From the NCBI RefSeq assembly GCF_001298735.1, contig NZ_CYSP01000001.1, positions 62,001 through 126,000 of the forward strand: 64,000 bases of DNA. Reading direction: 5' to 3'. This DNA comes from Propionispora sp. 2/2-37. GTDB taxonomy: Bacteria > Bacillota > Negativicutes > Propionisporales > Propionisporaceae. Of this stretch, positions 61,688-64,000 are shown in pieces (within the stretch, counting starts at the first letter, position 1; every line of letters starts with the position of its first letter). Under the pieces are notes generated by a model. The model searched no databases and was not told where the DNA came from. It was given only the letters and a program-made list of their open reading frames with translations. The translations under genes and the position numbers were made by a program.

Positions 61688-63182
61688 GGAAGAACGTAAG
61701 ATCAATAAAGACATTGACCGAAATATTAACTATTTAAAAGACTTGCTAGGGGTTGGCGAAAGCTTTGACGTAATATTCAGGGAATACCGGATCGGGCGTA
61801 AGCGTGCTGCTTCATTTTCAATCAACGGGATGACTAACGATGTTTTGCTCACCAATGTTTTTCAGGATATGATGACGTTTCAGCAGGAAGATCTTACGAT
61901 CAATACTCTGCAGAAGCTGTTCTATTCCCGAGCTACTCATTCGCAGGTTAAATTGGTGGATAATATGGACCAGGCGATTACCAGTTTGTTATCGGGAGAA
62001 CTGTTATTTTTTGTTGATGGAGAAACCCAAGTTATTGTTTTCGATGCCCGGGCTTATCCGACCCGGGCACCGTCCGAATCAAACATTGAAAAAGTAACGC
62101 GGGGTTCGCGGGATTCTTTTGTAGAGACCATACCTTTTAACTCTGCTTTAATCCGCCGGCGGCTGCGTGATCCTAACCTTCGTTTTGAAATTGTAAAGGT
62201 AGGTATGCGTTCACAAAGCGATATTGCCGTTTGCTATATTAAGGATATTACCAATCCGGTATTAGTCGATAAAGTTAAAGAAAGACTCAATAAGGTTAAT
62301 ATTGATGGAATTCCGATGGCTGAAAAGGCGATAGAAGAATTTATTGTCGGGGGTAAACGTTGGAATCCCCTGCCTTTGGTTCGCTATACGGAAAGACCTG
62401 ATGTTGCTGCAGTACATTTGTTGGAAGGTCATATCTGCTTAATTGTGGATACTTCTCCTAATATTATGATATTGCCAACCACATTTTGGCATCATGTTCA
62501 GCATGTTGAAGAGTATCATCAACATGTAATTATCGGGTCTTATTTAAGAATGGTCCGCCTGGGAGGAATCGCTTTATCGCTACTATTGCCGCCTTTATGG
62601 TTAGCTCTTGTTTTACAAAGACATTTATTACCGGCATCACTGGCTTTTTTAGGGCCACGTGATCCGGGTATTGTGCCGCTTGGCATACAGTTCATCATTG
62701 CTGAACTGGGCGTAGAGCTGGTACGGATGGCAACTGTTCATGTTCCGGCAGCTCAATCGACAGCTTTGGGGTTTATTGGTGCTTTTATGTTGGGAGAATA
62801 TGCTACTAAAGTAGGGTTATTTGGCAATGAAACCATACTTTACACAGCCATTGCGGCAGTTGGGGCGTTTGCAACACCTAGTGTCGAGTTTGCCATGGCC
62901 ATGCGACTTTTTAGAGTGCTGCTGCTTGCATTAGTTATTTTTTTCAAATTACCCGGGTTTTTGGTGGGATTTTTAGGACTTTTGATTTTACTAATTACTA
63001 CGAAATCATTTGGTGTCCCATATTTTTGGCCGGCCATTCCTTTAGATATTGCTGCGCTGAAGGGAGTATTGATTCGATTGCCCATTCCCAGCAAAATTCT
63101 GCGCCCTAAGGTTTTAAAGCCTCAGGAAAGCATACGTTATCAGGAGGAAGGTGACAGCGAGAATAATAAAAAGGAAGAATAA
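61674..63182 (+). CDS. spoVAF: Stage V sporulation protein AF (GerA-family)
   Basis: 502 residues. N-terminal soluble domain, then about five membrane helices, as in spore germination A-subunits: PFNSALIRRRLRDPNL and YTERPDVAAVHLLEGH are typical. Modulates germination. ATG 61674 is favoured because MAKTKEERKINKDIDRNI begins the family sequence. Last gene of the operon, followed by a hairpin. Confidence 0.93.
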   Translation: MAKTKEERKINKDIDRNINYLKDLLGVGESFDVIFREYRIGRKRAASFSINGMTNDVLLTNVFQDMMTFQQEDLTINTLQKLFYSRATHSQVKLVDNMDQAITSLLSGELLFFVDGETQVIVFDARAYPTRAPSESNIEKVTRGSRDSFVETIPFNSALIRRRLRDPNLRFEIVKVGMRSQSDIAVCYIKDITNPVLVDKVKERLNKVNIDGIPMAEKAIEEFIVGGKRWNPLPLVRYTERPDVAAVHLLEGHICLIVDTSPNIMILPTTFWHHVQHVEEYHQHVIIGSYLRMVRLGGIALSLLLPPLWLALVLQRHLLPASLAFLGPRDPGIVPLGIQFIIAELGVELVRMATVHVPAAQSTALGFIGAFMLGEYATKVGLFGNETILYTAIAAVGAFATPSVEFAMAMRLFRVLLLALVIFFKLPGFLVGFLGLLILLITTKSFGVPYFWPAIPLDIAALKGVLIRLPIPSKILRPKVLKPQESIRYQEEGDSENNKKEE

Positions 63183-63223
63183 AGGATTTAACACAGAGCT
63201 TCAAGAATCTAAAAGTATAATAG

Positions 63224-63266
63224 AAAAGCTTCTATGACAGTTAATGTTCCTGCCATAGAAGCCTTT
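63224..63266. terminator. Bidirectional hairpin between spoVAF and the lipoprotein
   Basis: AAGCTTCTATGACAG (about 63225-63240) pairs with CTGCCATAGAAGCCTT (63249-63264), with one mismatch and flanking A/T runs. Shared terminator of convergent genes. Confidence 0.75.
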
Positions 63267-63270
63267 GGTT

Positions 63271-63987
63271 TTATTTGCCGCGGAAAAAATGGCGAATCCG
63301 CCCCATGCTATCATTAATATTAGCAATTTGTTCCTCAAAGGCTCCTTTATTTTCAGCATTGACCGCATCTCTCATTTGTTTAATGGACGAATGAGCTTTT
63401 ACCAGTTCGCCCATAATCCCGATGCTTTCCATACTGGTTTTTACTTGCCCCCAAGTATCTTCCAGGGCTTTTGCCTTGGCTGCCGCTTTGCTCCAGTCCT
63501 TATCCTCTACATAAAAGCTTGCACTGCGGATCGCATTACCCACGGCAATAATATCGGACAGGGGCGACAACTTATAAGATTTTCCAATGTCACTGATACT
63601 GCCCATAAATTTGTTCAGGGCATCATATGCCTGACTGGCTTTTTCTTGTTGTACTGACATAGTTAAGTCGTTTATTGCCTCATCTGCCTCTTTTACACCT
63701 TTTTTCCCAGCGATGACGGGTTGAACTTTTTCCCACAATGTTGTTAAATTGATGATTCCTTCTTTTGCCTGGGGCCAATTTGTTTTGATTATCCCTTCAA
63801 AAATAACTCCTGCTGTACCTTCAAGATCATATAGTTCGACAGGAGGTGACCAAAAACGTTCCTGCAGGGGCGGATTAGGCAAAGATTCTACCGGTTTGCC
63901 GGCTGGGCCAATATCCGGTTTGGGAGCTGGTGTCAGCATATTGCAGCCGCTTAGAGTGTATAAACAAAAGAGAAGCAAGACACACAT
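63271..63987 (-). CDS. Lipoprotein of unknown function, start possibly outside window
   Basis: 238 visible residues from ATG 63987. The lipobox LSGC places the lipidated Cys at residue 15. The frame stays open to the window edge with Lys-Lys before this Met, which would make a more usual signal peptide, so the true start may lie beyond 64000. The mature part is acidic-to-neutral and mostly helical, with Pro-rich linker after the Cys (PAPKPDIGPAGKPVESLPNPP). No family recognised. Likely anchored on the outer face of the inner membrane or in the outer membrane. Confidence 0.8.
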   Translation of the reverse strand: MCVLLLFCLYTLSGCNMLTPAPKPDIGPAGKPVESLPNPPLQERFWSPPVELYDLEGTAGVIFEGIIKTNWPQAKEGIINLTTLWEKVQPVIAGKKGVKEADEAINDLTMSVQQEKASQAYDALNKFMGSISDIGKSYKLSPLSDIIAVGNAIRSASFYVEDKDWSKAAAKAKALEDTWGQVKTSMESIGIMGELVKAHSSIKQMRDAVNAENKGAFEEQIANINDSMGRIRHFFRGK

Positions 63988-64000
63988 TTTTTTTGTTGGT

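Overview
The window is most likely chromosomal DNA of an endospore-forming, anaerobic member of the Firmicutes, and Negativicutes (Sporomusaceae-like) is my best guess. The support is indirect. There is a full set of sporulation genes (spoIIGA, sigE, spoIIM, spoIIAA-AB-sigF, dacF, spoVAC/AD/AE/AF), a meso-DAP type MurE, an anaerobic (cbi-type) cobamide pathway, a ferredoxin-linked 2-oxoacid oxidoreductase, and an ArnT/PMT-like surface glycosylation cassette of the kind expected in a cell with an outer membrane. Genus and species cannot be read from the sequence. No rRNA, tRNA, CRISPR array or insertion sequence was seen.

Layout. 1-1689: 3' part of an adenine DNA methylase. 1732-2142 (minus): a protein built of four 30-residue Gln/Ser/Asn repeats with a sigma-G-like promoter, possibly an unrecognised spore-core protein. 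2315-6643: four-gene surface sugar/lipid cassette (deacetylase, flippase-like membrane protein, sugar epimerase, family-39 glycosyltransferase). 6861-9547: korDABC. 9632-24106: a cobalamin riboswitch followed by 16 tightly packed cobamide genes (cbiD-E-T-F-G-H-J-C-A, cobU, cbiP, cbiB, cobS, pduX-like kinase, cobD, cobC). 24111-28317: small mixed block (ArsC/Spx-like, RMD1-like, thioredoxin, feoB-feoA, DUF1858).

28594-47221 is the division and cell-wall (dcw) cluster, mraZ to ftsZ, with MraZ boxes upstream and no ftsA next to ftsZ. It runs directly into spoIIGA-sigE, then into the block known from Bacillus as nudF-spoIIM-yqzK-xerD-deoB-phosphorylase-dacF-spoIIA-spoVA (49173-63182). In Bacillus subtilis these two blocks are far apart. 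The spoVA operon here carries two extra genes between the two spoVAE-type genes: a small membrane protein resembling a site-2 protease that has lost its second zinc histidine, and a Gln/Ser-rich protein. The window ends inside or at the start of a minus-strand lipoprotein gene.

Functional picture. The cob operon makes adenosylcobamide from cobalt-precorrin intermediates and is controlled by its own end product. Precorrin-2 methylation, cobalt insertion, lower-ligand activation and adenosylation must be encoded elsewhere. The dcw genes make and place septal peptidoglycan. The sporulation genes then reuse that machinery for the asymmetric septum, the first mother-cell (sigma-E) and forespore (sigma-F) programmes, engulfment (SpoIIM) and dipicolinic-acid uptake (SpoVA). 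Sequence matches to sporulation promoters were found by eye for sigma-H (spoIIA), sigma-E (spoIIM) and sigma-G (the repeat protein), with weaker candidates before spoVAC and the small gene after sigF.
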